Source: Astrothelium macrocarpum (taxonomy: Eukaryota > Ascomycota > Dothideomycetes > Trypetheliales > Trypetheliaceae). Taken from it: 64,000 nucleotides of DNA. Under the pieces are notes generated by a model. That model searched no databases, was not told the origin of the DNA, and saw only the letters and a list, made by a program, of their open reading frames with translations. The position numbers were made by a program, and so were the translations under genes. The stretch lies in assembly GCA_021030915.1 (NCBI GenBank), contig JAGEMR010000073.1, positions 1 to 64,000 of the forward strand, in the 5' to 3' direction. This document shows, one piece after another, positions 45,372-56,835 of this stretch (positions within the stretch are counted from its first letter, which is position 1; each line of letters begins with the position of its first letter).

Positions 45372-46951
45372 GGTGAGGTGGGCGGCGATGAGCCACTCCT
45401 CAGGTTTAGTAAACCAAAGATTGATGAGAAAGATGCGATGAAGTCAAAGAGAGGAATGTAAAAGGAGAGTCTGCACCCTGACCTACCTCCTCAGCTCCGC
45501 TTACCGTGCGGAGAGTTTCGTGAGACTTGCTAGGGACGAGACGTCATTTATTACAACAATGTCGGAGCATCCAAGGCCGACTCCCGACATTGATCTGTGT
45601 GCCTTGCAGGAACAACAATTACTAAGAAACACATGAATTAGGAAATCAGCAGAGCTCTACCAAACGACCTATACTATGAGCACCAGTGCTTATACCAGAG
45701 TGTCTTGCCATTCGAACCGACTTGGCATTTTGAACGAAATGGGTGGTCCTGGAAAAATTGTTTGCCATCATCAAATGTGAGTAGTTTTTATTGTCGAAGG
45801 TATTCAATGCTCTTGCGCTCTCGACTGAAAGTCCACATCTTAATCTTGAAGTCGAGCCAAAAAGGCTTGCTAACAAATATCTTTGTTCTTAGCTGGCCAG
45901 AATTTGACACGTTAAGAGCCGCGTTTGGCTGAGTCAACTTGGAGAAGAGCACAGTCCAGGCGCCCTGCTTGGCGGTACGAGCCTCTATAGAATGGAAGAC
46001 AGTCCTTTCATGTCCAAGTCATTCGCATACTAGGTAACACCAGGCTTTTTGTGTAATTTATTTTCATCTGCACCGTTCTACGAATCGCCTCCTGCATAGG
46101 TATATATATCATGCAGCCGCCAGGACCCGGAATGGGCACCCGCAAGATCACTGTTTCAAAGACTTGGAAGAATTTTCACACACGGCGAGTGCTCTGAAAA
46201 CGAAGAAAAAAAAATAGTGCGTTAGACTAAACGGAAAAATTCATGCGGTCTTGGCCCAACCTCGACTCCGCCGTTGGTCGAGCCTCCGGACCTCCCTTGG
46301 CACCTAAGCTAATGTAGGAAGTACGGGACGGAACGCAGCACGTGATCAACGGCCCAAGTGACAAATGGGTAACACCTCCGTGCCACCTCGCTTGTGAGAC
46401 AGACACGAAAGATTAGCCAGCTTGCGCAATCCAATCAACTAGCGTCTGCTCGCCATCGTTCTTGTGCCAATGAATTTCTAGCCCATCTAAGCTATCTCAC
46501 CGTCGACCTTTCGAGAAAGAGGATCGAGCGCCCTTCCACGACGTCGAGAACTTGCCAAGCTTCCCAATCATTCCCGCTGAGCCAGCAACTCGCGCACGTG
46601 GGGGGGCCGAACACATCATGCTCGTGTAATTGCCAATGTGGTGCACCTACCAGCCAGAGAGCGCTTTTCGACAAAGCGTGCCCATGATCGAACATCACTG
46701 CGATCTCTGCACGTCAACGTGATTTTTCATAGGTAGAGGACTTTCCCCCTGGTTAGGTAACTCTCTTGTATGCGCATCACCTTATTCTACATGGGGGGAT
46801 GCTGCCGCTGCAGGGAATGATTATTTAGTCCCTGCTTTTCTCCTCTTTCCCTGCTCAGCCTCAACCCTTACTATATCCACGGCCTACCCCTCTCAGTGTC
46901 GTGTCTGACTGTCAGTTTTTTTTTTTTTGGGGTTCCTCTGTCCACATCAAG
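45372..46951. promoter_or_regulatory. Promoter region of phosphate-transporter gene and flanking intergenic
   Basis: About 1.6 kb without a supported gene. The right part contains two CACGTG E-boxes (46339-46344 and 46595-46600), the second extended to CACGTGGG, and a T12 tract at about 46917-46928 just before the carrier start. Short frames elsewhere show nothing recognisable. Confidence 0.5.
46595..46602 (+). promoter_or_regulatory. CACGTGGG box (Pho4/NUC-1-type site)
   Basis: An exact CACGTGGG lies 350 bases upstream of the phosphate-carrier ATG. In yeast this is the high-affinity Pho4 site, and Neurospora NUC-1 uses a closely related sequence, so phosphate-starvation control is a reasonable inference. 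A single 8-mer is weak evidence alone; its position before this class of gene is what supports it. Confidence 0.5.
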
Positions 46952-48669
46952 ATGCCTGTCTGGGAAGAGCACGCGTACACTCGTAAGGACGAGCATGGCA
47001 ATGTCGTGTCTCTTGAAGAGTATGAGGCCACCCACGCGTCAAGGGTTTTCACATATGCCGACTTCAAGCTATATGCCATTTGTGGCGTAGGCTTCCTCCT
47101 GGACTCATATGATCTGTTCATTGTCAATCTAGCCTCTCCCATCTGGGCTTATGAATTCTTTACCAAAGGCAATCTCGACTCAACCAAGACTGTTCCGTCC
47201 CCAAGTATTCCCTTCCTCGTCAAAGGCGCAGTCAATGCAGCCGCTAATATCGGCAATGTTGTCGGTCAGATCTCGTTTGGCTTCATGGGTGATGCTTTCG
47301 GCCGCAAGTTTGTCTATGGCAAAGAACTAATTGTCGCTATCGTCGGGATTATCATGATCATCTCTCTCCCCGTGAATGGTAGCAAGGGCTTGACAACGGG
47401 TGTTGAGAAGATGTGGTGGCTCTTTGGATTCCGTTTCTTGCTCGGAGTTGGCATTGGAGGTGATTATCCAATGTCTGCTGCCATTGTTGCCGAGCGATCG
47501 ACACTCAAGAATCGTGGTCGTATGCTTAGTTGGATTTTCAGTAATCAGGGCTGGGTATGTTTAAACCTCTCGCCACAGGGCGCACAATGGACGAGCTTGC
47601 TAATTCCTTTTCCTAGGGTACCCTGCTTGCTTCTGTCATCACTTGCATTTTGCTACCTATTTTCAGCCATTCTCTCACCCATGGCCATTTCAGCAAAATC
47701 GATGGGATTTGGCGTCTGCAAGTCGGATTAGCTCTTGTGCCATGTTTTGCACTTCTTTATTTCCGCCTGACCATGCCGGAATCTCGTAAATTCATACAGA
47801 GTGTCGAATTGTCCTCTGTCGCGAAGTCCTCACTCAACTCCTCAGCCGCTACTCTGGATGACCAGCAAGACCTGAAGACAGCTGAGGGTAAGACATTCGA
47901 TGATCGCCGTATTTCCGTTATCGAGGCACATGCCGTTGAACCAACAAAGAAAGTCCAGATGGCTGCATTCTTCGAGTACTTCAGCCACCCACGCCATGCT
48001 TTGACCCTTTTTGGTTGCGCATTCTCGTGGTTTCTGCTTGACGTTGCTTTCTATGGCGTCAACTTGAACCAATCAGTCATTTTGACCGATATTGGATACG
48101 CCAAAGGCAACAGTCCGTACGATTATCTCCTTAGGAATGCTGAAGGTAACTTGATTGTTGCCATCGCAGGCTACGTTCCTGGTTACTTCCTTACTATTGT
48201 TTTCATTGAATTGCTTGGTAGAAAGTGGATACAAATTCAAGGTTTCCTTGTCACGGCCTTGATGTTCGGTATTTTGGCAGGCGCTAATGATTCTCTCTCC
48301 TCTGGCGGCAAGTTCGCCCTCCTCATTATTGCACAGCTCTTCTTCAATTTCGGTCCCAACGCCACCACCTTCATTGTGCCTGGTGAAGTGTTTCCGTCTC
48401 GTGTGCGTGGACTGGCTCACGGTTTCTGCGCTGCTGTTGGAAAGCTTGGTGCTATCCTGTCTGGAATTGGTTTCAACTATTGGTCGCAGACTGATCACAA
48501 GAAATATCCTGGTTCCATTGGTCTCAGCGGTGTTCTATGGATTTTCTTCGCCTTTGAGCTCCTTGGTGCCATTGTCACATTTTTCTGTATCCCTGAAACG
48601 AAAGGCATAGACTCTGATGCCATCGACTATGAGGAGTGCCAGGCCCGAGTCTCGTCTACGGCTACATAA
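46952..48669 (+). CDS. MFS phosphate:H+ symporter (Pho84 family)
   Basis: Two exons, 46952-47554 and 47617-48669, about 551 aa; 62-nt intron (GTATGT donor, CCTAG acceptor, phase 0). Twelve hydrophobic segments are expected. Diagnostic pieces are VGFLLDSYDLFIVN in TM1, FGFMGDAFGRKFVYGKE between TM2 and TM3, FLLGVGIGGDYPMSAAIVAE in TM4, a central cytoplasmic loop of about 70 residues, and the second-half IVPGEVFPSRVRGLAHG and PETKGID end. GGDYPxSA and the Asp in TM1 are hallmarks of the plasma-membrane inorganic phosphate carriers. It may import phosphate or, as some family members do, glycerophosphodiesters. It runs in the same direction as the Dal5-like carrier 1.5 kb downstream. Confidence 0.85.
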
Positions 48670-50127
48670 CCTTCTCAAGAATATAGCTTTGGGAGAAACA
48701 CATAAAGGGTATTGGAGGGATTTTTAGACACATGATTAAACTTCTTGGTATTTCTTTTGGGATCTTGTGTATAGTGGAGCAAAGAATTCGGAGCAATCCC
48801 CGGCAAATTGGCAATCGAGATGAGCGGGGATAATCTGAGTGTCTATTCATATTCGTTGTACATCACTGATTAAGTTGGGCTGGATATTGTAGCTTTGTAG
48901 CAAACATGAGCACTCGCCACGAGGTTATTTGGATGCCATAAAAAGCGGTGGACTTTCACTGTTCATAAATAAAAAAAAAAACGCACATGTGAAACTATGC
49001 CATAGCAGAACGGAGTGTTGACAATGACTAACCTGAGGAATGGGCATTTTGCTGCGCAGCCATCGTCTCGTTCTGTTGTAGTTATCTCTTTTCCGCCCAT
49101 ATATGCCTATCCCACAAGTTCGCAAGTGCGAGGACCCTTGTTTGTGAACAGGAATCGTATAGTTAGGTCACCAACAGGCAGCAGCGTTGTAGCAGAATTG
49201 TGAATACAAAGCTCAAAAAGAAGAGTTTGCTAGGTAAAATTCTTTTCAGACCATCCTTCAAGAAATGGGTCAGAAATGTGCTATGCGTTACTCACGGCTC
49301 ATTCATAGGTATGCACTAGCCCAATCGGGTAGAAGTGGCAAACGTAATTTCATATCTGGGATAATATGAATAAAATTGGCACAAATAAAAAGGAGTCGCC
49401 CTGCGCGTGTGCGTCAAAGTTATATTTACATTCCAAGAGATCGCCATTTTCTTGGGTCATCAAACTAAAAATTCCGAACCGATGCCACCGTCCGTTGAGT
49501 ACGTAGGGAACTTGCGAAAATAGACAACGTAGAAGTATATCTACAGTCAAACGGAATGACACCGATCCAGTACCCTCTCGGTCGCCAGAAGAGGAGTACA
49601 GGAGCGAAGAAGGGTTGATCGAAGTGGTCGAATTGTAGTTACACTGGCTAACTCTGAACATCTTCATGCGATTGGCTTGAGATCACGCCATTCATTTCGA
49701 ATATACGAAACGCTGATAAAGTACGCATCTACCGATGATGAAGCCATAGTTTCTCCCCTTTTTACTAACATCTCAACTGGATCGTCATTTATGCGAATAG
49801 CTATTGCTTTCAATCTACTTCCTTGGTTTGCTATAGTGCTAAAAAGAAAATGCAGTGACGAGTCCAGCCGAAGAATCTAGGTGGTGGCTTTATCGGTATC
49901 CCTGCACCAATTATCTCGTCAACATCTAGAAAATGGCGTGCGCTGGTGCCCCAGGATCTTCCGCTGCCTCTTGCGGGATAGCGAGATGCGAGATCACGAC
50001 TTCGACATCCCGTTAGTGGAGTATAGCTTCACAAAGAAATCTGTCGTCATGGACCTTGAACACATGGCGACGAATAAAACTAGTAGCGGCCTCGCGCTGC
50101 CGAGATTTGCTTCAATTAAGCATCGAA
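48670..50127. other. Intergenic between the two MFS carriers
   Basis: 1.46 kb. A 10-A run lies near 48970. An in-frame leader upstream of the next gene (from about 50056) lacks consensus support as a start. No RNA gene, repeat or conserved frame recognised. Confidence 0.45.
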
Positions 50128-51929
50128 ATGGCCGCACAACCCGTTTCTACGTCCATTCGGCCAGACAAGGCAGATGAAGACGACGTTTTTGTTGAACAGA
50201 ATGAGCTTTCGAGTGAAAGCCTCCTCGACGAGGGCCGATTTGCTTCGAACCCGTTCGCGGACCCAAAGGTAGCAGAGCACTACCGCAAAATTTATGAAGA
50301 TGCCAAGTACGAGTGCCGTCATGTCTTCGATCCGGGCCTTGAGTGGGAACCCAAAGAGGAAAAGAAACTCATCAGAAAGCTAGACTGGCATGTCTGCCTT
50401 TGGGCATGTATCATGTTCTTTGCTCTTCAAGTAGACCGGACCAATGTCGTCCAAGCTGTGTCTGGCAACATGCTGGGTGAGCTAGGCCTCAATACGAATG
50501 ACTACAACAACGGTGAGAAGGAGTGACTGATTGAACTACAAGAAATGACTAATCTTGTCAGGTAACACGATATTCCGAGTGGCTTTCTTGTTGGCGGAAC
50601 TCCCTTCCCAGCTCGTCTCCAAGAAGCTCGGCCCCGACCGCTGGATTCCAATGCAAATGACGCTCTGGTCTATCGTCGCTTCCGCTCAGGCCGGTCTAAC
50701 CGGGCGATCTAGTTTCTACGCTTGCAGAGCCCTGCTCGGAATCTTGGAAGGAGGCTTCATCCCAGACCTCATCCTGTGGCTCTCGTACTTTTACACCAGC
50801 AAGGAGTTACCGATTCGCTTGAGTTTCTTTTGGGCCGCAACGAGCGTTACAGGGATCGTCATCGCTCTTCTCGCTTTTGCGTTGTTCCATCTGGACGGTG
50901 TTAACGGCTTGGCCGGGTGGAGATGGCTCTTCCTGATCGAAGGCATTATCACCCTCGTCATTGGCTTGGTTTCTTTCTTTTTGATGCCCGCATCTGCAGT
51001 TCAGACGAAGACATGGTTTCGTCCGAATGGCTGGTTTACTGACCGCGAGGTCGGTATCGTCGTGAACCGCGTTCTACGCGATGACCCGTCCAAAGGCGAT
51101 ATGCATAATCGAATGGCCATTACACCTAAGCGTCTTTGGAACGCGCTCTTAGATTATGATATGTGGCCGGTGTGTATCCCGATTATTTCCGGCCGAATTT
51201 TAGCTAAATCTCAGCAGATTTATATTTTGGGTTTAATTGTGTTCATTCCGTACGATCCTCCAAAAGACTATATTACTCTCAGCCTTCGGGAATTAGGATT
51301 TAGTACTGTAAGGCTCCCGCCTTCCAAGCAGACAACTGCCATGTCACTAAGCTGTTTTCCAGTTCAACACGAATCTTCTAACAATTCCATACCAAGTTAT
51401 AAGCATCGGTACCTTGCTTGCCATCACATGGTTCAGCGAGTGGGTAAATGAGCGCTCCTTTGTTGCCATGGCTCAAGACGTCTGGACGTTCCCTTGTATC
51501 ATTGCCCTAAAATGGTGGTCAGGAACCTATGTGAACGCGTGGGGTACCTATGCCTTGGTCACTGTCTTGCTAAGCTATCCGTACACCCACCCCATCATTG
51601 TTGCCTGGGCATCAAGAAACTCGGGCTCTGTCCGTACTCGATCTGTTTCAGCTGCTCTATACAACATGTTTGTACAGTGTGGCGACGTAATCAGTTTCTA
51701 TGTGTACCAGGCAGACGATGCACCTCTGTATCGCCGTGGTAATACCGTCTTATTCGCCATTAACGTTCTGGCGATATTTTTGTTCCTTTTTACAAAAGCT
51801 TATTACGTATGGAAAAACAAGACCCGGGAGAGAAAATGGAACGCCATGACAAAAGAGCAGCGTATAGATTACTTGGATAACACCACGGACGAAGGCAACA
51901 AGAGGCTCGACTTTCGATTTGCGCACTAA
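50128..51929 (+). CDS. MFS anion:cation symporter, Dal5/allantoate-permease type
   Basis: Four exons: 50128-50512, 50562-51169, 51218-51307 and 51363-51929, about 549 aa; introns of 48-55 nt, phases consistent. The acidic N-terminus leads into KLDWHVCLWACIMFFALQVD and RTNVVQAVSGNMLGELGL, the entry to TM1 in the ACS family; later come RALLGILEGGFIPDLILWLS, FFWAATSVTGIVIALLAFAL and, across the second and third introns, DMWP/IYILGLIVFIP and LGFST/FNTNLLTIPY. The C-terminal half is complete (RTRSVSAALYNMFVQCGDVI). Dal5 relatives import allantoate, ureidosuccinate, dipeptides, nicotinate or other organic anions; the substrate cannot be told. The third exon's acceptor is an NAGNAG (CAGCAG), so one residue may vary. 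Apparently functional. Confidence 0.85.
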
Positions 51930-52525
51930 AATGAACGGCTTCCCGTAGCAGTAGCACAGTACCATACCTAAGGTAGACACTTAGGAAAATCCTGTTAGAA
52001 AAAGACGCATCATTATGCATGGATATTAGTGTGCACTTTCTGTCGGTTCGCATTACGTCCATTCGCGTCAGAGTAAACGATGGCACGAGTTGTGATTCCC
52101 CTTCAAGCCTTAGCCCTCACCTAAAGTAGACATTATGTCTGACTTGGTATATACATGTACAAGGTAACTGGCTAAATTTACCCCACCATGTCCTTCAAAA
52201 TAGTGAAGTCAAGAAAGGGCGGCTAAAGCTGATTCAGCAAATGCCTATTTCGAGCATGAACGATGCTCCCTAATAATTGCCCGATGATCTTCGTGTGGCG
52301 ATGATCTAGACGAAGGACGGAGCGCTGTAATCCGTGTCACGGAAGGTGGAGTCTTAAGCAACGATCAGAACGGTAGCACTAAGAAAATAAAGGGATACAA
52401 TAAATAAAACCATGTTCTATCATACGACGACCTCAATCGCTATAAGGAACTTTTGTAGAATATACAATAAGGAAATGTAAAGAAAAACAAAGAAAAGAGA
52501 AAAAGAGAAAAAAAAAATTTGTAAT
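51930..52525. other. Intergenic, 3' of the Dal5-like carrier
   Basis: About 600 bases. A purine-rich A/G stretch (52470-52520) lies directly against the 3' end of the tRNA gene; on the tRNA strand it reads as a T-rich tract (TTTTTTTC type) and serves as the RNA polymerase III terminator. No gene recognised. Confidence 0.5.
52507..52519 (-). terminator. RNA polymerase III terminator of tRNA-Val
   Basis: Read on the minus strand, an uninterrupted run of at least ten T follows the tRNA 3' end after about seven bases, which is a strong Pol III stop. Confidence 0.7.
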
Positions 52526-52604
52526 GATTGCACCAGGGCTCGAACCTGGGACCTTCAGTGCTCACTTGTTAGACTGACGTGATGACCAGCTACACCATGC
52601 AACC
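52526..52604 (-). tRNA. tRNA-Val (anticodon AAC) with 6-nt intron
   Basis: 79 bases on the minus strand fold as a tRNA. Acceptor arm GGTTGCA pairs with TGCAATC; the D-arm is TGGTGTAGCTGGTCATCAC; the T-arm is CCAGG-TTCGAGC-CCTGG with the B-box GGTTCGAGCC. The anticodon stem is TCAGT with ACTGA; the 13 bases between them are seven loop bases plus a 6-base insertion at the standard 37/38 position, after CT-AAC-A. Anticodon AAC (52568-52570) reads Val codons GUU and, as inosine, GUC/GUA. Without the intron the length is 73, normal for Val. The 6-nt intron is very short for this class. Confidence 0.93.
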
Positions 52605-52706
52605 AGAACAGTATTTGACGCATTTTTGCGCTTTATATACTAATATTATTGACAATTTAACCCATTTAATTCGCATGTCTTGTAACGTTAATAGAGTCAG
52701 CAGAAG

Positions 52707-52889
52707 TGTAACAGCGCAACTCATGTAACGGCGCACGCTGACGCTGAAGCTAGCGTCCGCTAGCGAATCACATAAAAAACTTCTAAAAACTTTTAAAAAC
52801 TTTGATGTTCTTCGCTAAAGATCCGCTAAATTCCGCTAGCTTCCGCATTTTGTATAGAGTTGCGCCGTTACATGAGTTGCACCATTACA
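52707..52889. mobile_element. 183-bp MITE with 29-bp terminal inverted repeats
   Basis: Termini TGTAACAGCGCAACTCATGT (left) and its mirror at the right, 29 bases each, with 25-26 matching. The inner 20 bases (GCAACTCATGTAACGGCGCA) are identical in both arms and the mismatches sit near the outer end. The interior of about 125 bp has no open frame and contains short subrepeats of CCGCTAA/CCGCTAG. I saw no convincing target duplication, so the superfamily is open; a hAT origin is possible. Lies 102 bases from the tRNA gene's 5' end. Confidence 0.8.
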
Positions 52890-53192
52890 TCCCTGCCGAC
52901 TCCAAGTCAATCTTCCCAGCACAATGCACAGGCGTGGCATTATACAAGTGCGCTTAAGGTTCAAGTTGTGGCCGGGACATTTGGACGGAGAAGGCTAAGC
53001 AAATTTTCAGTCTCCACCGGGACGAATTTGATAGATGACGGATAACCCAACATCGTAATATGATACTCTTGATTTTCATCATTGAGTCGGCCTCAAAATC
53101 AATCGAAGGAGCCAATTTCGAAGATTCCAATGGTGCTTGAGAACACACTTGAACGATATCCTTTCACAGACATCCCTAGGCTTATATATTCT

Positions 53193-53762
53193 TCACGTCG
53201 AGTCGCTTCGGCTCTCGTAGTCTCTGATGAGATCTTCGTATATGTCCGTCTCGTCTGCCCAAGTACTCCCCTCTTCCAGCTATCCTTTCCAGTTGACAAG
53301 ATAACGAACGACCTTGCGCCTTCTGATTCGGCGTACTCGCTTGCCGAGCAAGTTTTCTACCAAAAATTGATCCTCGTCCAACTCTATGCCACCTTGTTCT
53401 TCTTCATTTGCCTGTGTGGAAGCCGACGACGGATGCTCTGAGTCCCGCTCTCCGGTACTTGGCCCTCCAACAATATCGTCCGTCCGCCCTTGAAACGAAG
53501 ACATGTTGTGCTTGTGCAAATGTGAAGCAGAAGAATTACCCACGGTGGTCGATGCAGAGACTGCTTGTGTGGTGTGGTGTCAGCGAATGACTCCTGGAGT
53601 TTGCGAGTCTCCAAGCCACGTGAGGCGAATGGACATACCTTCAAGGTAGGGCGTTGAGTCAGGTCTCGGAATTTCAGAGAGTTGAGGGCTACAAGCACCC
53701 TGACACAGAGCATAGTCTTTCTTCACTGTTTCTCCCGTTGCGATATTCAGACGGTCAGACAT
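53193..53762 (-). pseudogene. Chromodomain protein gene, interrupted
   Basis: From ATG 53762: exon 53762-53639, a 78-nt intron (GTATGT donor, GCTGAC branch, AAGCAG acceptor), then exon from 53560 in matching phase. The first 90 residues are polar and low-complexity. A chromodomain follows: DQFLVENLLGKRVRRIRRRK, VVRYLVNWKG, and after an in-frame TAG (53280-53282) EEGSTWADETDIYEDLIRDY. The TAG replaces the aromatic that normally follows WKG, cutting the fold in half; a TGA follows 29 codons later (53193-53195). No splice removes the first stop. As read it makes a 134-residue truncated product. The chromodomain type resembles those at the ends of fungal Ty3/gypsy integrases and some free-standing fungal proteins; no integrase motif lies nearby. 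A pseudogene or a transposon-derived relic. Confidence 0.7.
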
Positions 53763-56700
53763 GATGTAAACAGTCCTTTTCGGGAAGGCCTACCATGAGC
53801 TATTGTTCAATCTTCTAGGAAATCTTTCTGGTCCTTTGGAGAAGTCGCTCCTTCATCGAAACCAGTCAAATCTACAGTCTCAGGCGTGATCCAGCCTCTT
53901 CACCTTCAGCTCAGGTTAAAGCGGCACCAGTCCAGGGTAGTTCTGAGACTGGAACTGGAGAAAACATTTTCTGTCTCCGACTATGTAGATAGGCAGTCCA
54001 GTTGCTCTAGCATACATGCGATACCACAGGGCAGACTCGTAAAGCTAAGGCTTCCCTCAACGGATATCCGATCAAAGGGGTTTCAATAGAAAAGCTTGTT
54101 AAATTACGTTGCTTTGTCTTTACGTCTGGCATTGCAGATGAACACCGCCATTGCCGACGAAATGCAAGGCTGGGATTTCTATTAGAGTGTCTGCGTTGGA
54201 ATCCAGACTCCTCAATGTAGACATTCTAAGCGGAAGCAACCACACGCGGTGCTGCCTCTCCTAAACACTCGAACAATACCAACCACCTTGTGTGATAGAG
54301 GACATCGCGACACACGCCAAATTGAGGACGGCTCGAAGCTCTGGATGTATTTCAGTTGCGGTGATATCGTGGAATGACCTGCGGCAACTGCGAATCCCCC
54401 ATTGACGTTATAGGATGAGATTCGTGTCCTCCGTCTTCGGTCAGATCGCAAGAAAGATGAGCTTCAAGGCGATTTCCTTCAAACGGCTCTTCAGGAATGT
54501 CCTCAATACGAAGCAATATCGTACACCTGGGCGGACGATGAGGGCAACGCTCCTTCACCAAAAGATCACGCCCAGATCGCGAGTTTCAATACCGGATGCA
54601 GTGTCCATATCCAGACTGTAAGGAGTATTTTCGTTGGAGGGCGAAATGGGACAATTTGCAATTTGAAGAGATAATTTTAGAATAAGCGAAGCGAAGCTTC
54701 CGAGCCATAGCAATGTATTCATGTTGAAAAGCAACAATCATTTAGGTTCATTGGGAGAATCCTTTTAGGTTGAATAATAGCCGCGAAATGCTTCTTTTTG
54801 CTGACATGGATTCCATGCTAGCGCTTCGCCTGCCTGCTGAATAGGTCACTCAAAGTTAAATACCGCCTCTTTTGAGCCTGACTTCCTGTCCTTCGGACAA
54901 GGATCTGATGCTTCTTGTGCAAATGGTGTATAGCTTTTCGACATCAGCAATACGGGTGAGATCACTGCAAAGCAATAGCGAAAATTACGCTAGTGAGCAT
55001 CTTGAGGGCTTTTGTCGTCTTGACCAAGTCGGAAATGGCGCCAAGCGCTGTCATGTAGCTCCCGGCACACTTTCTTTGAGGTGCTCGGAGTGGTTCGGTT
55101 TCTGGGTCCTTCTGGGAGGTGTTCGTGGGTTCAGAACAAGAACCGTTACGTTCAGAAAGCGCGGATTCGTTATCAGACGCATTTTTAACAACGAACGGCC
55201 AGATTAGCACAAGACGAAAAGTAAAAGAGATAAAAAGAGTTATTCAGTAACCAAACTTTTGTACCATCTTCTACCGACCGCCATAACCCAGGCGACAATC
55301 CAACCAATCCCCACCCTCTACCTCCCCTAAACCCACCTCCACAACCCCTGTCCCTAATACCTCTCTTCAAAGCACCAATTCTCCCCAAGTACTCCCCTTC
55401 CACCACCTACCCACCCCATCCAGCCAATCCGACTCTCCAACCTCCCTTCCCCTATCATCCGGCGCATCCCGCCACTTGCAGCGATCAGCACCCCAGGCGG
55501 CGCAGCGAAACCCCAGGGCTCCGGCGGCACAGCGAGTTTCTTTCTTTCTGTCCAAGGACGGCACGGCGAACGACGCACGGCGACGCCGTAAGCCACGACA
55601 CCGTGTAAAAAGCGTGCAGCGCGGGCTGGGGGGCGGGCGAGCAATATAAGGATGGAGTTAGGTGCCGGATGCAGGATGACGGTTGCGCGGCTGCGATTGG
55701 GGGGCCAGGGTCTTGGGCATTAGAGCGTGGGTGGGCGCCGGACGGGCTGTTTCTGGGGGTTCATTGGATCTCGGGGGATTAGGAGGGGAGGTGGGGGTCA
55801 TGTAGATTTTTTTTGGGAGGAGGGGGGTGTTTTGTGATGAAGTGGGCGGGGAGTTTTTGGATTAGGAAAATGTGCGAGGGTCTATAGGTCATGGGTACAT
55901 GCATCATGCATGGAAACGCGGCTGTCCCGTTTGGGATCGGGCGTGGCGAGTAGTAGTCGATATGGGTTGAGGAAGGAAAAAGATGGGTGTACTGATTTGG
56001 GGGGAGTACATCAAATGTATTGATTGAGTCTGTACGAGGGGTAAGGCAAGGTCGCACTTTGGTTCACTGAGAGCAATACGCAGAATCTTATTGAATTGGT
56101 GATTATCCCGCGCATGTACATAGATGTTTGTTGCCGACGGCGTAAGTTGTAAGAATATCGAGGCAAATGAAAAGATAGCAGGCTACACGTCGACGCCGCG
56201 CCAGAACAACGATCTGAGGGGTAGATGGAAAACCAATAAAAAAAAAACCGAGCGTCGCGCAACAGCTCGCACACCTTTTTGTGGGTAGCTTGCCAAAATT
56301 CAATGGCAAGAACCGGGTTGAGGGGGAAAGCCAGAAGTTCGCAGACTGCGTAAATTAGGACTTGACCATGTCGAAGGGCACTAAATGAGAACGAGGTAAT
56401 ATTTGCTGTGTTTTGCGGCACAGCCAAAAGCTGGGTTAAACACATAATTCCGACCACTAGAATCCGAGCCAGGAGGTGAAAGAATTTCGCCCGTGTGCTG
56501 TTGAGATCCGACAGTAGGACAATAGAGACAAACAGGACGGACAATAAGGAACAAGGAAAGAAGACCGGCCATGTCCTGTTAGGAGTATTGATATTCGGAT
56601 GCAGGGCCTGGAAAGTAAGCTCCTTCAGCCAATATATCAAAGACAACCAGCGTCAAGAACGAGCCTCCCCTATCTCCATCTAGCAAAGCAACTCCGTGCT

Positions 56701-56835
56701 CAATTGCGGTTCATATTACATTCATCGCTTCCCACCCCGACCGTAAAACTCTATGCCAGGAAGCGGATCAGATGTACTCAGCTACTCTTTTTCTTTTTGT
56801 GGGGGTAATTTGTGGTTGGGTTATGGATTGAGCTA
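53763..56835. other. 3-kb gene-poor region
   Basis: No gene could be supported. The stretch 54350-54740 (minus) holds interrupted frames with a Cys/His-bearing piece (VKERCPHRPPRC) that may be remains of a gene. A 211-codon hydrophobic frame at 56011-56646 (minus) has no ATG at its head and lies downstream of the G-beta gene, where a 3' UTR is expected. From 55300 to 55680 the + strand is C-rich and then G-rich, a composition skew with no gene attached. Confidence 0.45.

Noticed and set aside
53255..53300. Hidden intron around the chromodomain TAG
   Set aside because: Candidate donors (GTCGTT) are poor, and removal would delete the conserved LVNWKG core.
54350..54740. Zinc-finger gene on the minus strand
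   Set aside because: Only one CPH...RC piece; the frame has stops and no repeated C2H2 spacing.
56011..56646. 211-codon minus-strand hydrophobic frame
   Set aside because: No ATG at its head, no family features, and its place just 3' of the G-beta gene fits an untranslated region.
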